Assembly (NCBI GenBank): GCA_037954325.1
Contig: JBBMNZ010000017.1
Location: 13,781,001-13,845,000 of the forward strand
Source of the DNA: Fistularia commersonii
Lineage: Eukaryota > Chordata > Actinopteri > Syngnathiformes > Fistulariidae
Reading direction: 5' to 3'
Length of the DNA: 64,000 nucleotides
Shown: positions 24,031-35,900 of the stretch, one piece after another
How positions within the stretch are numbered: the first letter of the stretch is position 1
Layout: each line of letters opens with the position of its first letter
The notes under the pieces: model-generated
Told to the model about the DNA's origin: nothing
Seen by the model: only the letters and a program-made list of their open reading frames with translations
The model's database searches: none
Position numbers and translations under genes: made by a program

Positions 24031-26700
24031 CTGGGAAATTAAAATATGGATACTTCCATACCTGCCATACAAGCTGTGCTTATGGAAAGAAAAAAGATGG
24101 ATAGTTTGGGGATCCCAGTCTCTACGATTCCTATCTTTTTATTGCTCAAAGTCTGTTTTCATAAACAAGTTCATAGACTGGATGTGTAGGATGGGAGGTG
24201 TTCTTTTGTAAATGGAAAAATATTTCACATCACAACAGAACATACAGGGTTGATGTTGATATAAAGGTCTCTTTAGGTCCATGCCATCCATCCTGTCAGA
24301 TACAAGGTGCAGCTTCTATCAAGCATAAGGGATGACTGGTGAGGAACAATCGTGCACACTGGCCACCGTAGGTGCTGAATGTCCTACAGTAGGTCAAGCA
24401 AGGAGGAAGCGACAATCCAACAACGCTCGTGTCCAGTTTCACTGCAAAGAGGGACAAAAGAGTAAGTGTTAGAATGTTGCAAAGCATAAAAACAACTTGT
24501 TCAGTTCGCAGACTACGCTGCTTCATGATTAGCAGAACAGTGACACCAACATTCATACATGACGTGTCCATGAGGGCTCTCGGTCATCCAGGTCACAGCT
24601 GATAGCTGTCAAATCTTGTTGTGGCAACTGTCATGGGAACTGGACTAAAGAAAAACCTAAGTCCGGTCGCCACGACAGGATCTGACGAGAATGTAAACAT
24701 AACATTGTCCTATGATTTTCCAGTTTTGCTCTTCATGGTTTTTAATGTTAGGTTTCCCTCTATGAAAGGAGAATGATCACAGTAAGTGCAGTTCCGCTGT
24801 GTGACATCGGGCCCCTGTGTGTCATCACCGCACACATTTCTAGATCTTCCTTTGACATCAAAATCAGAATAAGAATACTTTAATGATCCCCAAGGGGGAA
24901 ATGCTTTTTGTTGAAAGCACATGTCATACTTTCCGTGATGTCTCTGTGATCACTAAACAGACATAGAATTTACAACAGCTAATAGTTGCCAGTTAGATTT
25001 TTTGTCCCTGCTAAAGCTGTAACGTCCCCACATTATTTTAAAAATATAGCAGCAATCATCAGTCTGGTGACCAGCCATCCTTACACACTGTGATTACCAC
25101 TAATTCTTGTATAAACATTTTCTCATGAGATTCTCACCACTTCTAAATACAAAGGTGCTGTGAATATCTTTGTGATGTAATTGGTTTGAATTATGGTCAA
25201 TTCTTGATTCTAAAAATTAATGTTGACCTTATTTTAATTTAGTCTTGGACAGAGGAAGACCGTTACACACAATTCTAAGCCAGTATAATTCACTCGAGCT
25301 AGATGGGTTCTACTTTTCCATAAAATTGGATTCGTGTGCAGGGGCACATAAATCAGCTTGCAGAGTACATTGTTAATGTCAAGGTATCTATACTGTGTCC
25401 TGTGCTCTTAGAACTGAGCAATGTGGGCGTTTTAGTTTGAAATACAAAACAAACTTTAATTGCCCTTCAGTCTAACAGGCTACACTTGTAAACCCTCATA
25501 TTGGCAACAAACTACGAAAAGATTATTTGTCAAGCAAAGCATCCCGGTACGTGCAATTAAAAGCTACAAGAACGAGAATTTAAAATTACCCCACTGCAGG
25601 ATTCGTCTCTGAAATCGTGATTGTAAAAGGTACACAAAGCAAATGGTATGGCGAAAATTTAAATTGTACATGCAGCTCAACAACTGGCAATGTAATATGT
25701 TCACATGGCGCTCATTTATATTTAGATTCGTTGTGTTAAATATACGTGTTTGCAATGACAATGCTTAGTTAATCGCCATCTACACCCTGCCATGTTTCTA
25801 GCCATTAACGTTAGCTGCGTAGGCAACACCAGTGTCAACGAAACCCAGGGATGTTAATGACAATAACATTCATTTTTTTTCCCAATGAAACGCATTAATT
25901 TATTTGATATTTACAACAATATAAGACGCATTTAACCTACCTATTTCTCCGCCCTACCAGTGGCACCACACCACTAGAACTGGCAACATCGAACATCAAA
26001 GCAAGGAGGAGCAACGGCTCTTTGTTAGCTTGCTAAGTAGCACAGTTAGCATGGAGCTAGTTAGCTCATAGCGCACTGACCAGTGAAACGTTAACCAACC
26101 ATGAATAATTACCACGTCACGTGTTTGAAAAGCTGTCACGCCCTCCGCTAGCATTTTGTGTACGCTTGCGTTTAAATAAATTCAATTTGGCAGGTTTGCA
26201 CAAACATCATATGAGTCTGCTGCCCGGGCCGCTCTCGCAATCACGGTAGAGCGACCGATGTATCAGGCCGGGTCTCGTCGCCGGTGACCGCTCCATGCGC
26301 CGCTGTCAGCGGTCGAGCGCCGGCCGTTTGAGCGCTGCCGGGCGGCGAGCTGACCCCACTTGCTAACGTTAGCCAGGCGGGCATAACAGATGGTCGGAAT
26401 GGCTCGACCCACCCCCCGACGGTCCCATTCAACAAATCCATGTCAAGAATTCAAACTATTAATAGCGTCAGCGTTTAACTTGACTACATTACGCGTCAAT
26501 TAAAATCCCATTTTAACGACATCTTTACACTCCACGACGCCGTCATGTTGACATGGCCATTTGGAAGATTAGCCGTTGTTTCCTAGCTAGGTGGATGTAG
26601 ACTGCTAACATAAAACATTTTTTTTTTGGGGGGGGGGGAAATACAGCAACGCGTAATCCAGTTAGCGATAGGCTACGCCGTATAACAGACTGCGCCTTAC
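24031..26700 (-). other. Putative WNK1 5'-UTR intron
   Basis: AT-rich non-coding sequence between the possible first exon and the first coding exon. Apart from a LINE 3' tail at about 24869-24905 I see nothing identifiable. From about 25.9 kb the sequence becomes richer in GC and CpG as the promoter is approached. Confidence 0.5.
24860..24910 (-). repeat. Rex1/Babar-like LINE 3' tail fragment
   Basis: The sequence around AATACTTTAATGATCCCCAAGG is the reverse complement of the 3' end typical of fish Rex1-type LINEs (GGGGATCAATAAAGT-like). Only the tail is present, as is usual for severely 5'-truncated copies. Confidence 0.55.
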
Positions 26701-26900
26701 CCCAACAGCGTTCGCGGTCCGCACAACCGTCGTTTGTCACCCCGCGTTGAGACGCTCACAGCGGAAATCCGTCTTGGAATAAATGTGAAATGGACACACG
26801 TCCATTGTTCAGGTGTCAAGGAGGCACGTCAATCAATCAGCGCGTGTCAGCTCGAGCTCCGGGTGCTCGCGCTCACGGAAGCGCCGCTGCCTCGACATCG
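26701..26900 (-). other. wnk1: Probable non-coding first exon of WNK1
   Basis: A good minus-strand donor (TTGGG|GTAAGG, exon side at 26701) lies in a GC/CpG-rich segment. It is about 2.7 kb upstream of the acceptor that precedes the first coding exon. The 5' boundary cannot be seen and 26900 is only an estimate. Mammalian WNK1 usually starts translation in its first exon, so this split would be a difference. Alternatively transcription could begin nearer to 24 kb. Confidence 0.4.
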
Positions 26901-27375
26901 ACGGAGAGACTGATCGCCTACTGCGCATGCGCCGATGAGGGATGACCTCATAACTAGAACAGCGCACTTCACTTTCTTTCCTTTGCTTTTGCTTTTTCCA
27001 TGCGCTATCGTGTCAGGTTTGCAAGACATTACTGCTGCAATGAGGCTGCAAACGCCCATGAAAGACTCGTCCCGAGTGCCGGCCAACATGTTGTAGGTGG
27101 CACAGGTATACAGGTTTGGTAAAGGCGCACACACACCAGAGGAACCCGAACCCTCCGATTTCATCCCCACCACTGGGCCGCCTTTCTGTAAATATTTGAT
27201 TAGTTGAGGAATGAGCTGAATTAATAAACACTAAGGTCATATTTTGTAAGAATTCCCTCGTCAGGCCATGGGTAACGTGCAAAAGACAGCAGATTTCTTT
27301 ACTTCATTTCCTAATTTCTCGTTCAATTACTATTTGAATCGTTTCCCCCTTTAACCCCAGGACCTCTGCATAGCC

Positions 27376-27407
27376 GGGGGTGGGGGGGGGGGGGGGATGG
27401 GGGGGTT
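27376..27407 (+). repeat. Long G-run with quadruplex potential
   Basis: A nearly uninterrupted run of guanines, broken only by T, A and TG, lies between the WNK1 and ERC1 promoters. It satisfies the basic requirement for a G-quadruplex (four or more G-tracts). The exact run length may be unreliable if this is an assembly. Confidence 0.7.
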
Positions 27408-27789
27408 GCACCCATCGAACATCCCGCTCCTTTCTACGGGCCAATACTGCCCCCTGTGGGTGGGTGTCTCACACACACACACACACACACACATATGCAA
27501 CGTTCACTGCCTGCCGCGGTGCGTTCACTGCCCAGAACGAACAGTGTTTACGTGGCTGTCGCTCCCGTGAAAAAACACACGCTTTGGGGCATTCCCTAGT
27601 GTTTTTCCGTCATATATCAGCGTAAAACCAAAAGATATAATACATGTAAGCGCAGATGCTCTCCATGCCCCCCCCGTTACTCCCTCTTTTCTTTTTCTTT
27701 TTTTCCTTCCCCCAGCGTCGTGAGCGCGCATCGGAGATTGGCGCGTGGCGAAGAGGGTCGCCGTGAACGCGCACCGGAGGCCTGACGTC

Positions 27790-27983
27790 ACCGCGGCGCC
27801 TTGGCTCTCCCGAGCTGCTGCTGCTGCTGCCGCCGCCGCCGCCGCTTCTGCCGCCTGGAAGATGGCAAACTGAGATAGGCGTCCGCCGAGCCGTCGACCC
27901 AAAGGGCCCCTCGTCGGAGCCGGGTTGCCTGAGCGCAGGATCCAAAGCCGGGATCGGGAGAACCCCGCCTCACCGCGGCTCAG
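27790..27983 (+). other. erc1: ERC1 non-coding first exon (5' boundary uncertain)
   Basis: GC-rich sequence ends in a strong donor (GGCTCAG|GTACGC). It includes a (GCT)n(GCC)n triplet tract at about 27816-27849. It is the likely source of the 5' UTR that is spliced to the acceptor at 29155. The transcription start is not visible; 27790 is an estimate. Confidence 0.55.
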
Positions 27984-28319
27984 GTACGCTCTCCGTGGAT
28001 CTCACCGTGCGCTATTGTGTTAGCGTGGAGAAAATGGGTTTGCGTGGATGGATCGAAGGAGGAAACCAATGTGAACTTTTTTTCGACTATTTCGACTACA
28101 CCATAATAGCAAGGCTGGGAGGGGTTGAGCCCCCGAACCCGAAACCGGCTCCGGAGGGGGCGGCCGGGACTGGACATGGGTGGCTCCACAGCAGGCTGCG
28201 GTGTCGGCGTGGATGTGGAAAAGCCTCCGATCCAGGGTTAATGTCACATCCAGCCGCGCTATCCGTGCATCTATTCCACCTTTCCCTCCCGCAGACACCC
28301 TTTTCACGGCCCTTTAACA

Positions 28320-29155
28320 CAGCAGCCTCGGTTTTCTACCGAGTTTGTTTTTTTTCCTATCCAACGTCCATGATGGACAATCCCCCTTTCCCTCCCCTGC
28401 TAGTCAAATCAATAGCGTCTGATCCCCGAGTCACAAAATACATCGAATGAAACCATCGGAGATTAGCAATTGGGAATTTATTCGCTCAGTACGAATGGAA
28501 TGAAACACCTGACAGCGCCAACAATTGTCATTTTGAGTTCATTTAACGGGGAAAGGCAGAAATGCACCGTTAGCCGTGTTCCCGTTAGCCGTTAGCAGGG
28601 CCCGCAGCTCAGCCTTGCTGACTGGTCTTTATTTTAAATTAACTCGATAAAACACCCAAATTGAGACAAACATTTGGACCAGACACACAGAAACCACGTC
28701 CAACGCCCCCCCTCACGTATTTAGAACAGACTCAAAGATAAGGCTACACACTCTTGGATAACGTTGTGACGTGCAGCTATCCTTTGCTAAGGGTGAGAAA
28801 AGCAGTGGTCAACTGTCAGATCCAGGTTTGTCCTAGATCCACCTCAAGGAGGTCGACCACCAGGAGATCTATCGGGACTTTACTGGAGAAATGTGCTCCT
28901 CCTGGGGTTTGCACAGCAGTTACTTCACTGTTTGCTCTGTATTTATTCATTTGGTAACTAAAAGACAGAACCTCTGGTCAAAGTAACCATTTTATTGACC
29001 GTGTGTTGCCCGATGAAATCAGAGGTGGGGCTGAGGGATCCATAAGAGACCTTGTTCGTTCTAATCTGACCGCGTGTTTCGACAATTGTAAACTGTGTGG
29101 CGAATGATCCATTCTGTGCTGCACGTTAAAGGTGATTGTTCTCTGTCCTTTGTAG
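28320..29155 (+). other. ERC1 first intron, no gene seen
   Basis: Intron between the non-coding first exon (donor at 27984) and the start-codon exon. No open frame, repeat or RNA gene could be supported here. Confidence 0.6.
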
Positions 29156-29927
29156 ATTTGTACCGTACTTTACCACCGCGGACGTACCAGCATCTGCCCG
29201 GAAGACCAAAGCCTGTCTGTGAGAGTGTTGAGTTGAACCTCCGCTCTGTCTCACACTGAGAAAACCACATATTCACAGAATCAGTGAAAAACATAAGCAC
29301 CAATCTACAAGATAGCACACAGACACTTGAAGCCCTCCTTCAGTTTTCCCCTGTCATCTCCATTCTTCTACTGAGCAGAAGATGTATGGTAGCGCCCGCT
29401 CTGTTGGCAGAGGGGATACCAACCATAGCGGAGGCAGAGATGGATCTGGTACCGGTGTCCAGGGTTCCGGTCGTTCCCCTCGCCTTCCTCGCTCTCCTCG
29501 TATGGGACACCGTCGTACCAACAGCACCGGGGGCAGCGGCGGCGGTCCTGGAGGTCCGGGAGGCAAGACGCTCTCCATGGAGAACATCCAGTCCCTCAAC
29601 GCCGCTTATGCCACCTCGGGACCAATGTACCTGAGTGACAATGAAGTGGCCATGGCGGGTGACCACCTCACCAAGAGCGGTGGGCCAGTGACCACCATGG
29701 GCAGGCAGAGGGTGACGTATGGGTCCAGGGGCAGTAGCGGTGGAGTTGTGGCCGGCAGCACTCCAAACATTTCCACCACGGTGCCTGCCAACGCCGTACT
29801 GCCAGCCGGCATGATGTCAGGTGACGCTCTGGCTTTTGGAGAGCACCACATGGCCTCCACCGTTCCGCATTCTCTAAGACAGGCCCGAGACAACACCATA
29901 CTGGACCTCCAGGCTCAGCTCAAAGAG
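29156..29927 (+). CDS. erc1: ERC1 exon 2: 5' UTR, start codon and N-terminal region
   Basis: The acceptor TCCTTTGTAG precedes 226 nt of UTR without any ATG, then the start at 29382. It encodes MYGSARSVGRG, SPRLPRSPRMGHRRTNSTGG, KTLSMENIQSLNAAYATSGP and MASTVPHSLRQARDNTILDL, all near-identical to vertebrate ERC1. It ends QLKE|GTAGGT in phase 0. The N-terminus is the Ser/Arg-rich disordered part that precedes the liprin-binding coiled coils. Confidence 0.96.
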
Positions 29928-32900
29928 GTAGGTTCCTCATAGAGCGTGGGATTTATTTCAGAGTCTCGGTATCCATGCGAGGGTTTGCCCGATCACAGGC
30001 TGACGTGCTCCGTGTTTAATTTCTCAGGTGCTCCGAGAAAATGAGCTTCTCCGACGGGAAGTGGAAGTGAAGGAGAGCAAACTGAGTTCCTCCATGAATT
30101 CCATCAAGACGTTCTGGAGCCCGGAGTTGAAAAAGGAACGGGCTCTTCGTAAAGACGAGGTGTCTAAGATCGCCGTGTGGAAGGAACAGTACCGCGTGAT
30201 TCAGGATGAAGCTCAGGTGAGTGTCTCCACGTCGACGGGGTTGGAAAGGGGCCTCTCTGCTCATCGCGCTTCAGATATTCTGATCCTCAGGTGATTTTCT
30301 CGCTTTCTTATTAATTAGAATGGTGGCGACAAAAGAACCGGAGCGTCGGTCAAAGATGTTCAACTTGAAAAATACATTTTTTCTCAGCTTTAAAGCTTCG
30401 AGTTCCCATAGGTTCGAGTCCCTTTCTGAACATCGAGTTAATCCTCTTATATTCCGCTATATGCTCATGCTTAATGGATGAAAGAGGCTGTAAATCCAAT
30501 GGCTGCCTCGGTCTCTCTGTGTGATGTAGAAATAGCCGGTGGTGGTGAATATGGATAAAGTGCGGATTAGAAGAGAAATTGAAAGTATCAGGAGAAAATT
30601 AACAGGTATGTTTAATCACACTTAGATAATATTTATGTCCTGAGCTTTTTGAAGATGATTCTGCGGCAGATTGAGACATCATCAGAAACCAGATGTACAT
30701 TTTCACAGTCTATAGTAAAATGGCAGGACTCCGTATTTTCCCATCCTGATGGCTGTCTGGAGAGGGAAGAAAAATCCCTCCATAAGCTCTGAACATGCCT
30801 TCGGTTGGCGGCCGCCTGCTGCCAGGACTGCTACACTTCACTGGACTTCTGTTGCATCTAAAACGGTTTGCCAAGTATTCAAATGACTTTTATTTCTGTC
30901 AGAAGGGGAAACACATCTGCTCCGAAACCCAGATCTGTGTGCGTGCATGCGCTCACGGCCATAACAGGTGTGTGTTTGTATGCAGCTCTTTAACAGGCGA
31001 CGGTGTGCGGCCGAAGCTGCCTCGTGGATGTTTCATTAATGGAAAACGATGGTCCTCCTGTGTCTTCCTGTGATTCCTAATGGAAGGGCAGATCTATGTA
31101 ATTTGCTGTTTTCAGTCCTGCTGAGACAGAATCACAACGTGGACTAATTCCAGTAATGCCCGATGAGTGCACAGCTAATCAGCGGGTGCTGTAATTTAAA
31201 GATGTCTGCTTTCATATGTCAGCCTCCACCTCCCACACTGGCACGCGTGCAAGGGAAAGGCATTTGTCTAATTATGGCCTCTGTTGAACTGCAGCCCTTA
31301 TTGAGTGCACGTTCAACTGACTGCAGATAGTAGGTTTGCATTTGCAGGGTGTATTTCTCAGTGCATATACATTCATTAATTTATGTGGTCGTCACTCACA
31401 TCTGCCTTTGCTTTGCATGCGTCTAATATACCGTATGTGTTTACAAAGACATTTATCTGTATCCTCCTCTGACAAATGACTATTAACCGGTTTGTAATAA
31501 TGTAAATTCATCTCCCTCTCCCATTAGAAGGTCAGATTCTCATGTATTAATCATCATGGTTTTCTGCGGCTCCCTGCCTCAAGGATGATCAATAACATTT
31601 GTCTCGACTTGGGCAGTCATGTGAGTGAGCAAACATCCTCACCTGTTTATCACCAAGAACAGATTAGCGACATTTAGCACTTTGGCCAGCATCATTGATT
31701 GTAGCATGATGTAGCCGCTCCTTCTGGGGCTCGTGGAGACCAGAGCGTCTCCAAACAACCGAATTGATTTATTTTAAATCTAATGTTGACCAAGTCATGA
31801 ATGCCGCACAGTAACACCAACACCATGGTGACACAGAATGCCAGACAGTCATTGGTGTTATTGTTGGAGTTTGACTCTCTGCTCGGGCCCAGCAGAGGTG
31901 ACATTTTAGAGGAAAAAAAGGAAGGTTGTTCCTTATAGACCTTTGGTCCACTGCTCCGGATGACGTGTGGTAGAGACCGGATCTGTTTGCACGGCACCGA
32001 GTTGTGACATGGTTTTCTTCTCTTTTTTTTTTTTGAGTCAGAATATCGGCTTATGGCGGGGGAAAATGGGTGGGTGTGTGTACGTGTGCAGTGAGTCAGC
32101 CCGAGTCACGGGGTGGAGAGGAGGTGAAAGGAAGGAGAAGGAGAGGGAGTGCAAGCTAGGTGGAGGGAGGAGGAGAGGATGACAAAGACAAAGGAGAAGG
32201 AAGACGGGGTAGAAACGAAGGCAGACACAGGCTTCTCTCATTGTTCTCTCGTCTGAAAACACACAGTTCTGAAGTGAGCGTAACAAAGCCCGGTCTCTCA
32301 GCCGCTGTCCGGCGTGCCGCTGCATCAAATGCCCCAAACAGTGCAACTCTGTGCTGGGCTGACTCTCCCGCCCTCGTAATGTCCAAGCATACAGTGTGAC
32401 TCTGTGCAGAAATCCTGCTAGGTTTCTGCACAGTTCAGTGTGTGGACTGACGGAGGCGCAGCTGTCAGCGAAGATAACTTCCCAGCCGTGGTCGGAGGGA
32501 GATGTTCAACCTACTGTAATGCGGTGTGCTGCAGGGAAGGGATCAGGAACGGGTGGGTCTCCGGTCCTGTGTCAGCCCAAATAATTCACGGAGCTCCTCA
32601 CCCGCCCGAGCCCAAAACCATTTGCGGTCCAGCAAAAAGACATGAAGTTCATTTGAAAGTGAAGTTTATAAATGCATGCGCGTGTTTCAATGGCCGTAGC
32701 ATCTTCAGATGACGGTCCAGGCCCTCCAGGACGAGCTGAGGATCCAGAGGGACCTGAACCAGCTGCTCCAGCAAGATCCTGCCAGCCAAGGTCGCGACCT
32801 GACCCTCTCGTCCGAGCCCACGGAGGAGAACTACAGGCGGCTCCACGTGGAGCACGAGAGGCAGGCCAAGGAACTCTTCCTGCTGAGGAAAACCCTGGAG

Positions 32901-35900
32901 GAGATGGAGCTGAGGATTGACACCCAAAAGCAAACCCTCGGAGCCAGAGACGAGTCCATCAAGAAACTCCTGGAGATGCTCCAGAGCAAAGGTGGGTTCG
33001 TGCTCTGGAACGTTTGTGAGAAATGGGGATACAAGAAGAAAGTGAGGCAGGGTAGGACAGGGTGTATTTCTAATGAACAAGATAGTTCGATGTGGAAACT
33101 CAGATCAACAAGAAGACTAGAATCGTTTAGCTCGGTGTTTCCCAACCACTGTGCCGCGGCACATTAGTGTGCCGTGAGAGATCATCAGGTGTGCCGTGGA
33201 AAAATGCCCACTTTCACCTGATTGGTCCGAAAATGATTTATCCAACGCAAATAATGTGTCTTCCCATGACTATGTGGGCAGCGCGCCCATTCGCAGGCAA
33301 CGGGAAGTGAATTAACCTGTGCGTCTGTGTATCAAAGTGATTAGTGGGGCTTTGTGTGATACATCTTTACAATAAAAAGTCCTTGTATCTGCGTAAACAA
33401 ACAGGCAGCATTGTTGAGAACTACCAAGAGGAGTGAGAAAGCAGTGAAAGCTGCTACAAAGTTGCTGAACTCATCTCTAAATCCAAACAGCCACACACCG
33501 TAGCAAAACATTAATACTACCTGCCGGCAAAGTCATTGTAGAAGACATGCTCGGCTCTGGCGTTGATAAAGAAATAGCCCGAGTTCTCTCAAATAATACA
33601 ATTTTCAGACATATTGATGACATGTCTTCGGACATTGCAAAAAGGTGTTCTGGAAAAGTTGCACATCAGTGGGAAATTTGCATTGCAACTTGACGAATAT
33701 ACAGATATTAGATTTCACACTAAGTAAATTGAGACCACGGTTTCATCCTAATTCGTTAAAAACTGTTTTTGACATATTCATGTGGTGGTGTGCTGTGTGA
33801 TTTTTCAAATGTAAAATATGTGCCGTGGCTCAGAAAAGGTTGGGAAACACTGGTTTAGCTCGTGACAGCAGGAAGAATTAGCTTGTGATAGAGAGGAACG
33901 TCCGTCCTCCGTATCCCAAGTGCAGTGCGGAGGCTGAAAATGAAGGTATATTTTCCAAGTGAGCAGATAATCCTGCTCAATCTGTGCTACAAGTGAGAAC
34001 ACTGGTTTTAATAAGCGTCTTGGACCTCTGGCCCTTTGACCCGCTTCATCCGGATAACCGGGCCGCTGCGTCGGCATATTTCTGTTCCAGGACCGTCTGC
34101 GAAGGCATCCGAGGAGGACCAGGAGCGCACCAGGAGGCTGGCCGACGCAGAAATGCACCGGCATCACCTGGAGAGCTTACTGGACCAGAGGGACCGGGAG
34201 ATCACCGCGCTGAGAGAGGTGACTCCTCTTTCGCCCCGAGGGGCGGGACGTCACGTTTACGTGATCCGAACGGCTTTGTCCGTCTCTTGATCGCCCGCGT
34301 CGATATTTGCACGAATGTTTAACCCGTTCTTCGTCCTGAACCGCCAGGAGCTGCATCGTCGATTCGAAGGAACCCCCGAATCGACCAAAACCAAGGCTTT
34401 GCAGACCGTCATCGATATGAAGGTGAAGATGAATGGGTTTTTACAGGTGTGTGTTTGCTGCGGGTGTACTAACTCCTCAACATCCATCCCAGGATGCAAA
34501 GATCAACTCCATGGAGCGCAGCCTGAGGGACATGGAGGAGGAGCTGCTGATGCTGAAATCCAATGGGCTGCTGAGCTGCGAGGAGCGTCAGGAGGAGATG
34601 AAGCAGATGGAGGTCTATCGCAGCCACACCAAGTTCATGAAGAATAAGGTCAGAGGAAGGAGATGACTGTGGTACCATGAGGATGATACACCACGCAGCC
34701 CTCTTGTCTTATTCCTGTCTGCCTTTCTCTTGGTTTCTAATCTTTTCCAGATGGAGCAGGTCAAGCAGGACCTCTCCAGGAAGGACACAGAGCTCCTTGG
34801 CTTGCAGACCAAGCTGGAGACCCTCACCAACCAGTTCTCAGACAGCAAACAGCACATCGAGGTCCTGAAGGAGTCCCTCACCGCCAAGGAGCAGAGAGCC
34901 GCCATCCTGCAGACCGAGGTGAGGCGGACACGGTCGTACGCCTCCATCCTGTGGATCTAAGAGAGCTTCCGGAGTTAGGAGTTGGACCGATGACGGACTC
35001 AAGATGGTGCGACATCTGGATGATCGGATGTGTCTTTCCCACAGGTGGATGCCTTGCGCCTGCGCTTGGAAGAGAAGGAAGCAACTCTGAATAAGAAGAG
35101 CAAACAGATACAAGAGGTGTCCGAGGAGAAGGGGACGCTCAACGGGGAGATCCACGACCTCAAAGACATGCTGGAGGTCAAGGAGCGCAAAGTCAACGTG
35201 CTACAGAAGAAGGTGCTCAGGATTTAAAGCTTCTTTTAAAAGGCGCTCATCCTCTCCCGGTGCGCCGGGCCCTCCTCACCACTGCTTCTGTCTGCAGATC
35301 GAGAACCTGCAGGAGCAGCTGAGGGACAAGGAGAAGCAGATGAGCAGCCTGAAGGAGAGAGTGAAGTCTTTGCAGGCGGACACCTCCAACACCGACACGG
35401 CTCTCACCACTCTGGAAGAGTCCTTGGCAGAGAAGGCAAGTTCCTCTCAGACGCAAACACGTCGCAGCCGCGTGCCGCGGCCCGTATTTACTCCTCTCGA
35501 CCTTCTTCCCGGCGCCGGCAGGAGCGCATCATCGAGCGACTAAAGGAGCAGCGAGACCGAGACGACCGAGAGAAGACGGAGGAGCTGGAGAGCACCAAGA
35601 AGGAGCTGAAGGAGCTGAAGGAGAGGCTGAGCCTGCTGCAGGGAGACCTGTCCGACCGGGAGGTGAGACGCCGGAGGACTCTCGCCAGGAAACGGGAGTT
35701 TTGGTCCAACGCATCTCCATGTGTGTTTGTGCGTGCAGACGTCTCTGCTGGACCTGAAGGAACACGCCTCATCCCTGGCCTCCTCAGGACTGAAGAAGGA
35801 CTCCAAACTCAAAAGTTTGGAAATCGCTCTGGAGCAGAAGAAGGAGGAATGCGTGAAGCTGGAGAACCAGCTGAAGAGAGTAAGAGCCGAGGGAGTCGAT

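Larger units (their letters stand above)
26220..28320. promoter_or_regulatory. Divergent CpG-rich promoter region between WNK1 and ERC1
   Basis: CpG dinucleotides and GC are strongly enriched at about 26220-26950 and 27700-28300 relative to the AT-rich introns on either side. The first is next to the WNK1 5' end (minus strand) and the second surrounds the ERC1 first exon (plus strand). The intervening 27 kb segment includes a G-run and a short CA repeat. A shared head-to-head regulatory region is inferred from position and composition; no TATA box is evident. Confidence 0.55.

Noticed and set aside
26950..27790. RAD52 coding exons expected between WNK1 and ERC1 by human synteny
   Set aside because: The gap is under 1 kb and contains no RAD52-like coding sequence on either strand.
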